A stretch of DNA of 64,000 bases from Tulasnella sp. 424 (Eukaryota > Basidiomycota > Agaricomycetes > Cantharellales > Tulasnellaceae): positions 1 through 64,000 of the forward strand of contig WSUB01000034.1 of NCBI GenBank assembly GCA_019633425.1, read 5' to 3'. Position 1 is the first letter of the stretch. Each line of letters opens with the position of its first letter. The notes beneath the pieces are model-generated. The model made no database searches and was not told the origin of the DNA. It worked only from the letters and a program-made list of their open reading frames with translations. Of this stretch, positions 36,538 to 46,413 are shown piece after piece. Both the position numbers and the translations under genes were made by a program.

Positions 36538-36565
36538 CCACGCGTCAATATTCTACTCGCGCGGC
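36538..36565. repeat. 28-bp direct repeat, copy 1
   Basis: It is identical to 39946-39973 (starts CCACGCGTCAATATTC, ends CGCGCGGC). The two copies bracket the shortened GATA-like paralogue. Confidence 0.8.
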
Positions 36566-36566
36566 G

Positions 36567-36660
36567 GGTCGACCTTAGGTTCACACGTAAGCCCCCGCTC
36601 CGGAGGCGGAGCACCTTGCGCCGGAGCTAAGGGGCTTACATCCGTGAGCCTAGGTCAACC
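36567..36660. repeat. Foldback (imperfect inverted repeat, arms about 29 nt)
   Basis: The left arm 36567-36595 and right arm 36631-36660 are imperfect reverse complements around a GC-rich centre (GCTCCG/CGGAGC). The inner 20 nt of the left arm also occur in reverse orientation at 40029-40048. A small non-autonomous element is possible. Confidence 0.6.
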
Positions 36661-37667
36661 TTCGAGATGTCTCTCGAGCGCGCGCGAACGGCGGATAGAT
36701 TTCACGAAATATTTCGAGCTAGCCGGAAGAGACCGAGGAGTTGGAGCAATAGTCGTTATTCGCAATCAGACCGATGTCAGGTTCGGATGGGTCGCCAAAC
36801 TAGCGGAGTCGAACCGCGAATTGAACTATGTGAATATCGACAGTGGGATGCTCGCTGGAGTCTAGCTTTGGACAGAGGTATCTACAGATAATTATACATC
36901 GTGATATTATAATATGACGGTCGTCGTGATGGCTACTCGTGCTTCGTTGAAATACGGTGTGGTACGTTTTGGGCGGCCTAGAGAAGGGCTAGTTGCTAAA
37001 TTTCAAGGCTGCGAAACAACTTCATGGCAGCCCAGGTTGAAGCAAGCGATTTTTCAGATCATGAGCTAATACAGCGACTATGTTTATTTACAAGGGGGCG
37101 TCTAGAAGCCGAAATGGCGAGTAACGGACTTAGCGGAGGAGACAGATGAGTACCTGGGCCGGTGTCTTTGAAACGACAACGACGACGGCAGCAACAAAGA
37201 CAACGGTAGCGACGACGACGACGACGGCAACGACAAGAAGAAAATGAATGAAAACGCCAACGCCGCCGCCCACCGACAAACCCAGGAAAACCCACTCACA
37301 ACCGACCGCTGGCCGAGCCCAGCCATCCCCGACGCCTCTAGCGCATCAACCGGACACTCCAGGTGTCCGATTGATGCGTCGGGTTCAAATTAGCATCAGC
37401 TTCGAGCCAATTTGCGCCCGCACAAAGAGCGCTGTCGCCCATGCCGGAATGGTAGGATCCCCCTCCCCCCCTCTGATCAAACAGCTGGCCGGTGGGGGAT
37501 ATTACATAGATGGTTTTGTAAATAGAAAATAATGGAATTATTTTGATATAAATACACTATAGTCCTGTATACCCCAGACCGCGCAATATCAGGCAAAGCG
37601 TGCTCTTAACTTTAGGATCTGATGTGCGGAGAAATGTTGACAAATATTTGTTGCTCTGGATTTTTGG

Positions 37668-37684
37668 GGGGTCATATAGGGGAT
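37668..37684. repeat. 17-bp direct repeat, left of GATA-like paralogue
   Basis: GGGGTCATATAGGGGAT is repeated exactly at 40082-40098. Confidence 0.75.
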
Positions 37685-37784
37685 GTTGAACAGAACCCAC
37701 CACCACCGCCTGATTTGACACTTTAAGCTTTTGTGCACTCCTCAATATTGATACTCTTCAAATCTAAGGTCTAATCAGAAAGGT

Positions 37785-39651
37785 ATGAACGATAGAGATT
37801 TCATCACCCTTGGACAAGCACCCCGGGATCCCACGTCCTCAGCAGGCATTTCATCCAATCTCCCCCCAATACCCAGTGGTGTCGTAGCAGGTCGAATCAG
37901 ACCACGAGATTCTTCGATACCTCGTCAGCGGTCAGACGACGAGCCAGGTTCGCCGACTTTTCACAGGGACCCACTCGATCCGACCGCAGCAGAAGAAAGG
38001 CCGCACCGACAGTCCACAGATGACACTGATTCCACCGGAGACGCTGTAGAAGGCGAACGGCAGCGAAAGCGAATTCGCGTGGATCCCGATCCCACTCCTT
38101 TGTCAACCCCCGCCGCTCCCAACATTGCGCGCCGTGACCGCGCGCGATTCAACGACTCCGTAAGTACAAGGTTTCGATCATTCCTCTCTCTCCCAGACTG
38201 CCTCGTGTTGCTCTGCCTCTCCATCCAAGTGCCGCCTTCCCAAAACATCGCATTGTATCTCTAGCGCTATGCTCAGCACTGGTCCCTTACGTATCCCTCT
38301 CTCCCCTTCGTTCTTGAACACTTCTCACTTGGATTCTCCACCAATTTCGCTGTAACTGGAAGCTGGCTGCTTTTGGGGCTACACGGGAAGCTGACACTGA
38401 TAAAAATCCACATTCGGTCCTGAAATCCTGAAGATGTGAAGCTGACCACGTTTCCAATCTTTTCTCCTTTTTTACGCTAGCCTGGTGGTGCCCACTTTCC
38501 CCAAAAATTCGCTTTTCCGCATAACCAGCCCCAATATGGTCAAACGGGTGAGCTTGCGTGGGGTTTACTGCAATTCGCGTAACTTGTTCGCTCACCGTTG
38601 ACTCTTCATTTGCCGCAGATATGCCCCCACCCCCGGAGTTTCGTTTCCCGAATCCATGGCCTGGCGCGGAAGTGCGACAGCGTGACTCAGAGCCCAGTAT
38701 CCTTCCGCCTCAGCTGCATATTACCGATCGTCCATTACCTCGGCCCGAAGGCACACGACATGGTCCTTGGGGGAATCGCGACTCAACACTGGCCAGTGCC
38801 ACAAACCCCACAAGCGCCATTTCTACACCGATGACTGGTCGTTTACCAATTCCGAGCGACTCCGACGACTCGTTCCCCATTAATTCGCCGCATCCAAGAC
38901 ACATTCATCGGTACTCTCAAAGCAGTGGTGATATTCGCGTCGACTCTATGGGAGATCCGGCTGGCGTTATGGGAGTTCCTCGAAGCAATCCTCCCAATCC
39001 GATTGAAGGCAGACATCGGTTGGCATTTAACATGCAGGATTCTTCGATTTCGGTTGTGGGAGGTCATACCGGTCTGGGACCTGCAGTCAAGCCAACTCTC
39101 AATGCCCAGGGGCAGAAGACTTGCAGGCAGTGTGGTCAACCTGGTCGGGAACAAGATGGTAAATGCGCCGAAAGGCTGGGTCCTGCCGGCCGCGGAACGG
39201 TTTGTGACCAGTAAGTCGTTCCCCGCTCATGAATAGTCCGTTCTCTGATTTTTTCGTTAGTACTTTCAGATGTCGTAAGAAGATGAAACGCGTGGAACGT
39301 TGTGGAACTCAAAACGCAGGCTCTCTCGGTCAACATCTACCTCTTGGGGTTTTGTCCTCCAGCATTGGGGGACGCCATGGTCGTGCCGGTCCAAATGCCG
39401 TATTCCCCGTACCCGAGGCAGTGTTTCCTTCCCCTCCCCCAGTTATAACCCATCTAGGTGGTGATGGATATCGGAATTACGAACCTGCGCCGGCGCAAGG
39501 AGGGACACCCAGAGTTAGCGTATACTCCATCACAGACGAAGAAGATGAACCCGAGGTTGTCCCGGTCGCTCCTCCCCGTGAACCTACCCCTCCCCCACCT
39601 TCACCTCCCCAACCAACGCGCCGCCCCAAGGGCAAAGGTAAAAGACGCTAA
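37785..39651 (+). CDS. Shortened GATA-like zinc-finger paralogue, frame intact
   Basis: Exons 37785-38159, 38481-38547, 38619-39210 and 39270-39651 close at 471 aa. Homology to 28968-32978 begins at about 37833, so the N-terminal coiled coil is gone and the first 16 or so codons come from unrelated flanking DNA. An internal deletion of about 1 kb joins the IPS/HPRH-type Ser-rich region directly to GPAVKPTLNAQGQ, removing one intron and most of two exons without breaking frame. The CRQC...CDQC finger and RKKMKRVER basic tail are retained. After GQHLPLGVL the C-terminus is different: an acidic stretch, then proline-rich, ending RPKGKGKRR. It could bind the same DNA sites without the parent's oligomerisation domain (inference). 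Expression is unknown. Confidence 0.65.
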
Positions 39652-39945
39652 GTCGATCGCACTTGATCCCTCCTCACTTATCCTTTCAGTTTGCTTTTCA
39701 TGTTTACTCTTCGAGTTTTCATTGTCATGTTCTTATGATGTTCCAGTTATGTTCAGTCATGTTTTCTCCATCACGCACATCCATGTTCATAGATACCTTA
39801 ACCATGCTTTCACGGATTCATATGCACATTTTACGAGTTTAATGCTATCTTTCATTCTTGACTTCTCAATCTCAACGCTCGTGGTGTAACGCAGAATCAG
39901 GGTCTGGCGAGGAGATCGAATGGGGATTCAATCTCTATCACCGAT

Positions 39946-39973
39946 CCACGCGTCAATATTCTACTCGCGCGGC
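39946..39973. repeat. 28-bp direct repeat, copy 2
   Basis: Identical to 36538-36565. Followed at 40029-40048 by a sequence reverse-complementary to the left foldback arm at 36576-36595. Confidence 0.8.
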
Positions 39974-40081
39974 CGGGCCACTTCCCAATCTCCCTCTCCC
40001 ATCGCTTACTAGGAACGACGGCAACGCCAAGAAGAAAAGGGGCTTACGTGTGAACCTATCGGACAGTGGTAAGCGAGTCTA

Positions 40082-40098
40082 GGGGTCATATAGGGGAT
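40082..40098. repeat. 17-bp direct repeat, right of GATA-like paralogue
   Basis: Exact copy of 37668-37684, 2.4 kb apart, enclosing the shortened GATA-like gene. Confidence 0.75.
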
Positions 40099-40367
40099 AT
40101 TCACCTCCGCTTCTTCTCTTGCTTCCCCCTATCCTTCCACGCTCTGGACACTCCTAGCTGACCACTGACCCACAGCGGCACTCATTCCCTCTCCGCTAAG
40201 CACTTCATGGAAGGCGTACGGTACTCTGCCGACACTCCTTGTTCACCCGGATCCGACCCAAGTGGTTCTCGCAATGGATTCAAGCTGAGCGCCAAATTAG
40301 TGCGTCGTGTCCGAATTTTAAATTTTGAAGATTAATTCTAACGACCAATTGCTCGTAGAGGGCGAAA

Positions 40368-43360
40368 ATGAAGAAGCTCGAGAAATGGCGAATTCGTCCT
40401 TCCTCGATAGAATCTCCCAAAGATCCCCGCGAATTCCATGGAGGGCATGCGACGGTGTCAAAAGCCTTTCTGCGTGACGACGACAACGGAATATATGCAC
40501 GATACTACGAAGACGACGATTATGACCAAAGAAACGGGCAGAGAGAGTCCTGCCACCCGAGGGAAGCTCTACAGTTATGCCGTCAATCCCGCGAATCCGC
40601 GGACACAAAAGGGGGGCTTGATAATGAGGAGAATAGTGACGATTCTTGGCGGGGAGAGGTCGGTCTTGCTCGATTTCTCTGCTCCTTTAGAATAACCATT
40701 GAGTGGATTCCGAACCCCGATTTCAAAGTTCGTAGCAGTAAAGAAATTCAGGATGGGAGATAATAAAGATCCAGCGCGAGTACTGGGAGTAAGCATGCTC
40801 CGTTTAGTTCCGTAAAGTTTCATCAGGAGCTAAGCTCTCCCAGTTCGCACTCAGGGAAACGGAGTTCCTAGTCGAACTTGATCATGAAAACATCGTCAAG
40901 CTCAAAGGGTTCGTCGAAGACCTGTCTAAGGATACAATCCGGCTTGTATTCCCTTGGGCAGAGAATGGCAATTTGAAGGACTTTGTCGCTTCACGGGATT
41001 GGGAAATTCCAGCGCGGATCTCGTTGGTAAGGCCAAAGACACCTTGTTGAACCGACTCTGAGAATCTACGCTGTAGATCAACAACGTGACAGAAGGATTG
41101 GAATACCTTCATCGCCGAAAGCCACCCATATGCCACGGCGACCTGAAGTCGGTAAGCTCCAGAAGTGCGACGATAATACGCTTGAGAAGCTTAGTCCCGA
41201 ACAATGCAGTTCAATGTATTAGTAAACTCGGAGCACCGCGCAGTGATTACCGACTTTGGCTCTGCTCGTCACCTCACAGAACATGATCTCAACAAACACC
41301 CAGCGCTAGTCCAAAACCAACATCAGCCGCTCCAAGCAAAGTTCTGCACCCAGAGTAAAACCATAACCCTTACCGGGAATATATACACCCTTCGCTGGGC
41401 TGCTCCAGAGCTGCTAAGTGACGACCAAATAAGCCTCTGGAGTGATATATGGGCATTGGGATGGATAGCCTTTGAGGTAAACCTCTGAATTCGAATTTGA
41501 CGGGTATCCGAGGCTCACAAATTCGCTCCAAAAAAGGTTCTGACCAATTCAATCCCGTTTGGAGATGTCCCGGCGGATGCCGTTGTGGTCGAACGCGTCA
41601 TCAAAGGAGATCTGCCATCCATTAATGAGCATGCTCGCATGTCATTGTCTGAGAACCTTTGCTCCCTTATGACGAGGTGTTGGAACATCAATCCTAGCGA
41701 AAGACCGACGGCTGAAGACTGCCTAGCTGCCATCAGTGATATGGCGAGTGATGCTGGTTTATACTTCGTGAAACGCAATTGACCCATTATGATATAGCCA
41801 ATGGACGTTCCAAGCAAAAGAGACTGGTCATATTCAATGTTTTCCAGCGACGTCTCTTCTGAAGCTCTGATGCGGCAGGGAAGGAGAGGGCGGGAGTCCG
41901 GTGACTCTGTGATGGCCTTTAATTGCTTCACCGAAGCTCATCGAATCCGTACCAGGGTCGGCGATAGGAAAGGCGCAGCCGACGCGCTGCTGGGTCTCGC
42001 TGACGTGCATCGGGTTCGAAACGAGTACGCCGAGGCCGTTGCGCTCTACTCTGAAGCCCTGCAAATCCGTACCGAGGTTGGCGACAGGCAAGGCAGAGCC
42101 TACGCTCTGTTGGGTCTCGCTGAGGTGCATCGGGTTCGAAACGAGTACAGCGAGGCCATCGCGCACTACCTGGAGGTCCTGCAGATCCGTACCGACATCG
42201 GCGACAGGCCAGGCGAAGCCTTCGCTCTGTGGGGTCTCGCCTCGGTGCATCGGGTTCGAAACGAGTACAGCGAAGCCATTGCGCTCTACTCCGAGGCTCT
42301 GCAAATCCGTACCGAGGTCGGCGACAAGCGAGGCAGAGCCTCCGCTCTGTGGGGTCTCGCCGAGGTGCATCGGGCGCGAGACGCGTACAGCGAGGCCATC
42401 GCGCTCTACTCCGAGGACTTACAAATCCGTACCGACATCGGCGACAAGCGAGGCAGAGCCTCCGCTCTGCGGGGTCTCGCTCAGGTGTATCGGATCCAAA
42501 ATGAGTACAGTGAGGCCATTGCACTCTACTCAGAGGCTCTGCAAATCCATACCGACATCGGCGACAGGCAAGGCAGAGCCTATGCTCTGTCGGGTCTTGC
42601 TGAGATGCATCGGCTTCGAAACGAGTACATCGAGGCCATCGCGCTCTACTCCGAGGCCCTGCAAATCCATACCGACATCGACGACAAGCAAGGCAGAGCC
42701 GACGCTTTGTGGGGTCTCGCCTCGGTGCATCGGCTTCGAAACGAGTACAGCGAGGCCATCGCGCTATACTCTGAGGCCTTGCAAATCCGTACTAACATCG
42801 GCGACAGGCAAGGCAGAGCCGACGCTCTATGGGGTCTCGCCGACCTTCATCGGCTTCGAAACGAGTACAGCGAGGCAATCACGCTCTACTCCGAGCTCCT
42901 GCACATCTTCACCGACATCGGCGACAGGCAAGGCAGAGCCGACGCTCTGTGGGGTCTCGCCGACGTACATCGGCTTCGAAACGAGCACAGCGAGGCCATC
43001 GCGCTCTACGCCGAGGCCCTGCAAATCCGTACCGACATCGGCGACAGGCGAGGCAGAGCCGACGCTCTGTGGGGTCTCGCCGACGTGCATCGGATTCGAA
43101 ACGAGTATAGCGAGGCCATCGCGCTCTACTCCGAGCTCCTGCAAATCTGTACCGATATCGACGACAAGGAAGGCAGAGCCGACGCTCTGGAGGGTCTCGC
43201 CGACATTCATAGCCACCAGGATCACCACCATGATGCGGCATCTCTGTATGAACAAGCCGCTGAAATATTTGAACAATCTGGAAACGGTGATGCAGCAGCT
43301 TATGCATTGGAGAAAGCGGCCGATACCCGCAAACAGCTCAAGCGTGTCGAAGCAACATGA
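40368..43360 (+). CDS. Protein kinase fused to tandem TPR repeats (kinase-TPR)
   Basis: The kinase part is spread over several exons: EFHGGHATVSKAFL (nucleotide loop, about 40430), FVAVKKF (lysine, about 40735), FALRETEFLVELDHENIVKLKGF (helix C and hinge, about 40842-40930), GLEYLHRRKPPICHGDLKS (HGD catalytic loop, about 41095-41155), ITDFGSAR (DFG, about 41250), RWAAPELL and the C-lobe LCSLMTRCWNINPSERPTAEDCL (to about 41740). It reads as a TKL-like kinase with all key residues. The TPR frame (41801-43360) has about eleven 40-aa units, TDIGDRQGRADALWGLADVHRLRNEYSEAIALYSEALQIR-like. The kinase frame stops at 41782, only 19 nt before the TPR ATG, so one spliced gene is most likely. A phase-1 intron ending at about 41822 would work, but the donor is weak. 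Start at 40368 is tentative. Confidence 0.7.
41935..43260 (+). repeat. About eleven tandem 120-bp TPR-coding repeats
   Basis: Each unit runs from AAATCCGTACCGACATCGGC through GCATCGGCTTCGAAACGAG. Units differ by few bases, and changes cluster at a handful of codons. Such homogeneity favours unequal crossing-over or recent expansion. Confidence 0.9.
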
Positions 43361-43892
43361 GATCTCTCCCGAATAGTCGAGAGTGAAGAGGATCTTACAC
43401 TGTCTTGCTGCTAATCGTCATGTGATCGTGGATGCAATGTATGAGTCATAATGCTACGTGTTCTGTTGACCAATGAATTTATTGTTTATGGAATCTCAAG
43501 ACTGTCGCTTCAAATGTTTTACTCTCCTTGCCCGTGTAGCATCTCGTGCCGTTCATTGAATGCACGATGGATCAGCAAGCGAGCCTCAAGATCAATTGGC
43601 GAAGAGTTCTGTTCGGACATATTCGGTATGACACCTTTGTAAGTACGACGACGACGAAGGCCCACGTCTCAATTGTCGTTGCTAGTGACGGCGACGCTAG
43701 CCATCGTGAATTTACTTGCAACGTCGACAAAAGGGTTGCTCGACCGTAATAATAACACGCAAACACATACTACCAGATAGTAAAAGTGTCCGAGGAATGT
43801 AATAGCATACATCTTGGCCAGAAACGCAACGTATTCTTTACAGAGTACAGATGAGGTAGTAATCTTTCGCAGTGGTTCCTGCATCGTTAGTC

Positions 43893-44130
43893 CGGCATCG
43901 CACCCGCATTTGCGTTCACGGACTACACAGCCCAGGGTCAAACTCTCGACCGAGTAATGGTCGACATCGGCAAGAACGCGACTGGGAGCATCAACCAGTT
44001 AAAACCTTACGTTGTGCTGAGTCGAGGAAGGGACCCTGAGAAGGTTTGGCTGCTCCAGCCGTTTGACGTGCAGCGATTCACTCGAGGCGTAAATCCCGAC
44101 CTTACTAAAGAAGATATCCGCCTGGAGTGA
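43893..44130 (+). mobile_element. Helitron/PIF1-type helicase C-terminal fragment
   Basis: One frame reads AFAFTDYTAQGQTLDRVMVDIG, then QLKPYVVLSRGRDPEKVWLLQPFDV, and ends with TGA at 44128-44130. TDYxxQGQT followed by VxLSRGR is the last motif set of PIF1-like helicases found in Helitron transposons of mushrooms. No Rep domain or upstream helicase motifs lie nearby, so only a scrap remains. It abuts the duplicated PMI segment. Confidence 0.65.
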
Positions 44131-44174
44131 CTGAACGAGGAACCGAGGCGCGCATAAATGGCACGTTTCGCTCG

Positions 44175-44458
44175 GGGGGCGTGAAATCCGAGTCTTCCAC
44201 GCCCTCCCGCCTTCCGCACTCTATCAAGGGATCCAATACTTCACGTCGTTTAATGAGGATCTGCTCCCTCAACTCCAACGCTCCCAGATTTGTAGATCAA
44301 GGGAGTCAAGTCCTGTCCGTGATGTCCGTTCTGGATGGACTATTCCAATGTCAAGGAACGCAGGATTGCAATACCCCGTCGTTGTTGGTGATCCAGTCAC
44401 TCCTCTGGGAGGTCTGTTCCCCGTGCACTATACATATTTCACGAGCAGAACTCGCTAA
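44175..44458 (+). pseudogene. Unrecognised open segment beside PMI, duplicated at 33870-34010
   Basis: An open plus-strand frame reads ALYQGIQYFTSFNEDLLPQLQRSQ and continues to YFTSRTR before a stop. The matching stretch beside the broken PMI copy (LYQGICYFTSFNE) has decayed. It looks like the 3' end of a lost gene that once converged on PMI. No family was recognised. Confidence 0.4.
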
Positions 44459-44563
44459 CATTAACACCCCCCAGCTGAACAGAATGACCTGATACAGATT
44501 CATTGTGGCACTTCATAGTCTAGATTAATTCCAAAATTTACATAATACTAGAGATCCGAAAGA

Positions 44564-46293
44564 TCATGGGACTTCGGTGATAGCTCTGTACAGCGTCATT
44601 CCGCCCTCCCCCGCTACAAGGCTCAAGGCGACTCCAGCACCAACAAAGTATACAATCCCCGGTTTGTCGAGAGGCTCTTCTTGCTGGGAACCATCCTTCT
44701 CGGTCCACACGAGACGTCCACTTCCCTCGGTGACGATGAGAATACTCGGTCCCTCCACAGGCTCGTGGGTTTCATTGTCCCCGCCGGCTTTCAAGCACGT
44801 CAAGAGCACGGAGAACTCCTCGATCGGTGGGTCGTAGATGGTGGTGGCTTTCGTCGAGCGGTACTTCACCGGAGGCATAATCTGCGAATCGGCTGGACCC
44901 CACTTGTAAGTCAACATCGAAGTCAACGTTGGGACGTCCCGCAACTTCGGCGTAAGACCGGCTCGAACGACGTTGTCGGAAGTTGCCATGCATTCCATGA
45001 TATCTATAAAAGGAAAAAAAGAGTCCCATTCAATTTTCACAATGGAAGAGAAGAGGAAAGGGGGGTGGGTGTTATGCCGGTATTCGTTTACCTCCGTAGA
45101 TGTAGGCATGAGGCTCGTTGGCCTTGAGGAAAACGGCTTGTCCGGCGTGGAGTTTGACAACGTTGAGCAGGAAGACGCAGAAGATGCCCACGTCTCCGGG
45201 ATACTGCTTGCTCAGCTCGATGGCCAAGTCCTTCACCGCTCCCTCCGCAGGTTTTGCTTCCCCGCTCTCGTACCGAGCGATGAGCTTCTCCACCTCCCGT
45301 TGGACGACGGCATCTTCCGCACTCATCAACNNNNNNNNNNNNNNNNNNNNNNNNNNNNNNNNNNNNNNNNNNNNNNNNNNNNNNNNNNNNNNNNNNNNNN
45401 NNNNNNNNNNNNNNNNNNNNNNNNNNNNNNTTGCTTCCCCGCTCTCGTACCGAGCGATGAGCTTCTCCACCTCCCGTTGGACGACGGCATCTTCCGCACT
45501 CATCAACTGAGTAAAGACGTCACGCAGGCACGCCTGAATTGTCTCATACGTCGGCTGAGGTTCGGTAACTGCCATGCGAAAAGCTTCTGCGATCGGTTTG
45601 CTGACGAGCTCGGTGAGTTCCGGGACAAAGGACAGGTACTCGGCGATCTTCTCGACGGGAAGGAACCCGCAGAACCCACAGAAATCCGTAATCGCTACGG
45701 CCATTTCTGGCTATTTGTTGTGGGAGAATAATGAAAAGCGACGAAAAAAGCGAAGGAAGGTTTAACGGAGAAACCGGTTAACACGATGTGTGCGATCGGA
45801 TGTGGATCCTGGTTGTGGTAATTCGCCCCGTACCTTGTGGTTACCATCTGTCAACAAAAATGCCACCCGGTAAATTAGCCTATTGGGTGTATAGCAGAAG
45901 AAAGATGTTCGGTTTTAGTTTACCCTTGTAAATGTCTGGCCTCTCCTTGTGAAGCTTCTGAGCGAGGGCTTTATCCGGGTGGGCCTGGATACTTAGGGCT
46001 TTCCGAATTGCGAGGACCTTGAACAAGAAGGGCAAGTCGTCCCCGAATTTAGCTCGGACCTTGGCACCGAGGAGTTCTGGGTGTAGAGTAAGGTGGGTCT
46101 TGAGTGTCTCGCCTGTTTTGAAGACCTTGGAAGCGAGGGAAGGATGCGTTCCCATCCACAGCTCGGCGTAGGGTTTTGCCTCGTTGACCGTAAACTCCGG
46201 AGAACATTGCGCGAACTGAGCGACTTTGGAGTCGAGACCGAGCTTGCCCCAATCGTAGCACTGCGCGCCGACGGAGAGTTGAAATACTGACAT
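44564..46293 (-). CDS. PMI40: Mannose-6-phosphate isomerase (type I, zinc-dependent)
   Basis: Exons 46293-45924, 45847-45834 (14 nt), 45710-45092 and 45003-44564. The protein begins MSVFQLSVGAQCYDWGKLG. It holds the substrate/zinc motif [31 protein letters not shown] formed across the microexon, VKLHAGQAVFLKANEPHAYI, and ECMATSDNVVRAGLTPK: the ordered metal-binding and active-site blocks of type I PMI. The enzyme interconverts fructose-6-P and mannose-6-P for GDP-mannose and glycosylation. Exon 3 is crossed by 100 N flanked by the same 77 bp on both sides. Collapsing that 177-bp insertion gives 421 aa, the expected length. It is divergent from MED10, with 120 bp between start codons. Confidence 0.93.
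45254..45507. other. Assembly gap (100 N at 45331-45430) flanked by identical 77-bp sequences
   Basis: 45254-45330 and 45431-45507 are identical, and the broken PMI copy at about 34905-34981 has this sequence once without interruption. The gap is best explained as two overlapping contig ends that were not merged. Confidence 0.9.
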
Positions 46294-46413
46294 CTTTCGG
46301 GTTAGGTGAAGGTGAGAGGGAAAAGCAGATGGGGGCGGGGCGGGAGTATTTAATACGCGCTGACGAAATTGTGTTTGACTGGATTTGCCTGGGAGAAATT
46401 ACCTTGTTGAGCG
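46294..46413. promoter_or_regulatory. 120-bp divergent promoter between PMI and MED10
   Basis: The two start codons are only 120 bp apart on opposite strands, so promoters and 5' leaders of both genes must share or overlap this interval. A GGGGCGGGGCGGG-like GC box lies near 46334-46346. Confidence 0.55.

Larger units (their letters stand above)
35437..37784. other. Repeat-rich spacer, no gene recognised
   Basis: It contains a 28-bp direct repeat (36538-36565), a foldback sequence (36567-36660), an ACGACG-type microsatellite (about 37165-37240) and a 17-bp direct repeat (37668-37684). Frames around 36407-36865 on the plus strand are open but unrecognised. Confidence 0.5.

Noticed and set aside
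36800..36830. Possible minus-strand tRNA T-arm (GGTTCGACTCC-like)
   Set aside because: There is no A-box, D-arm or acceptor stem at the right distances.
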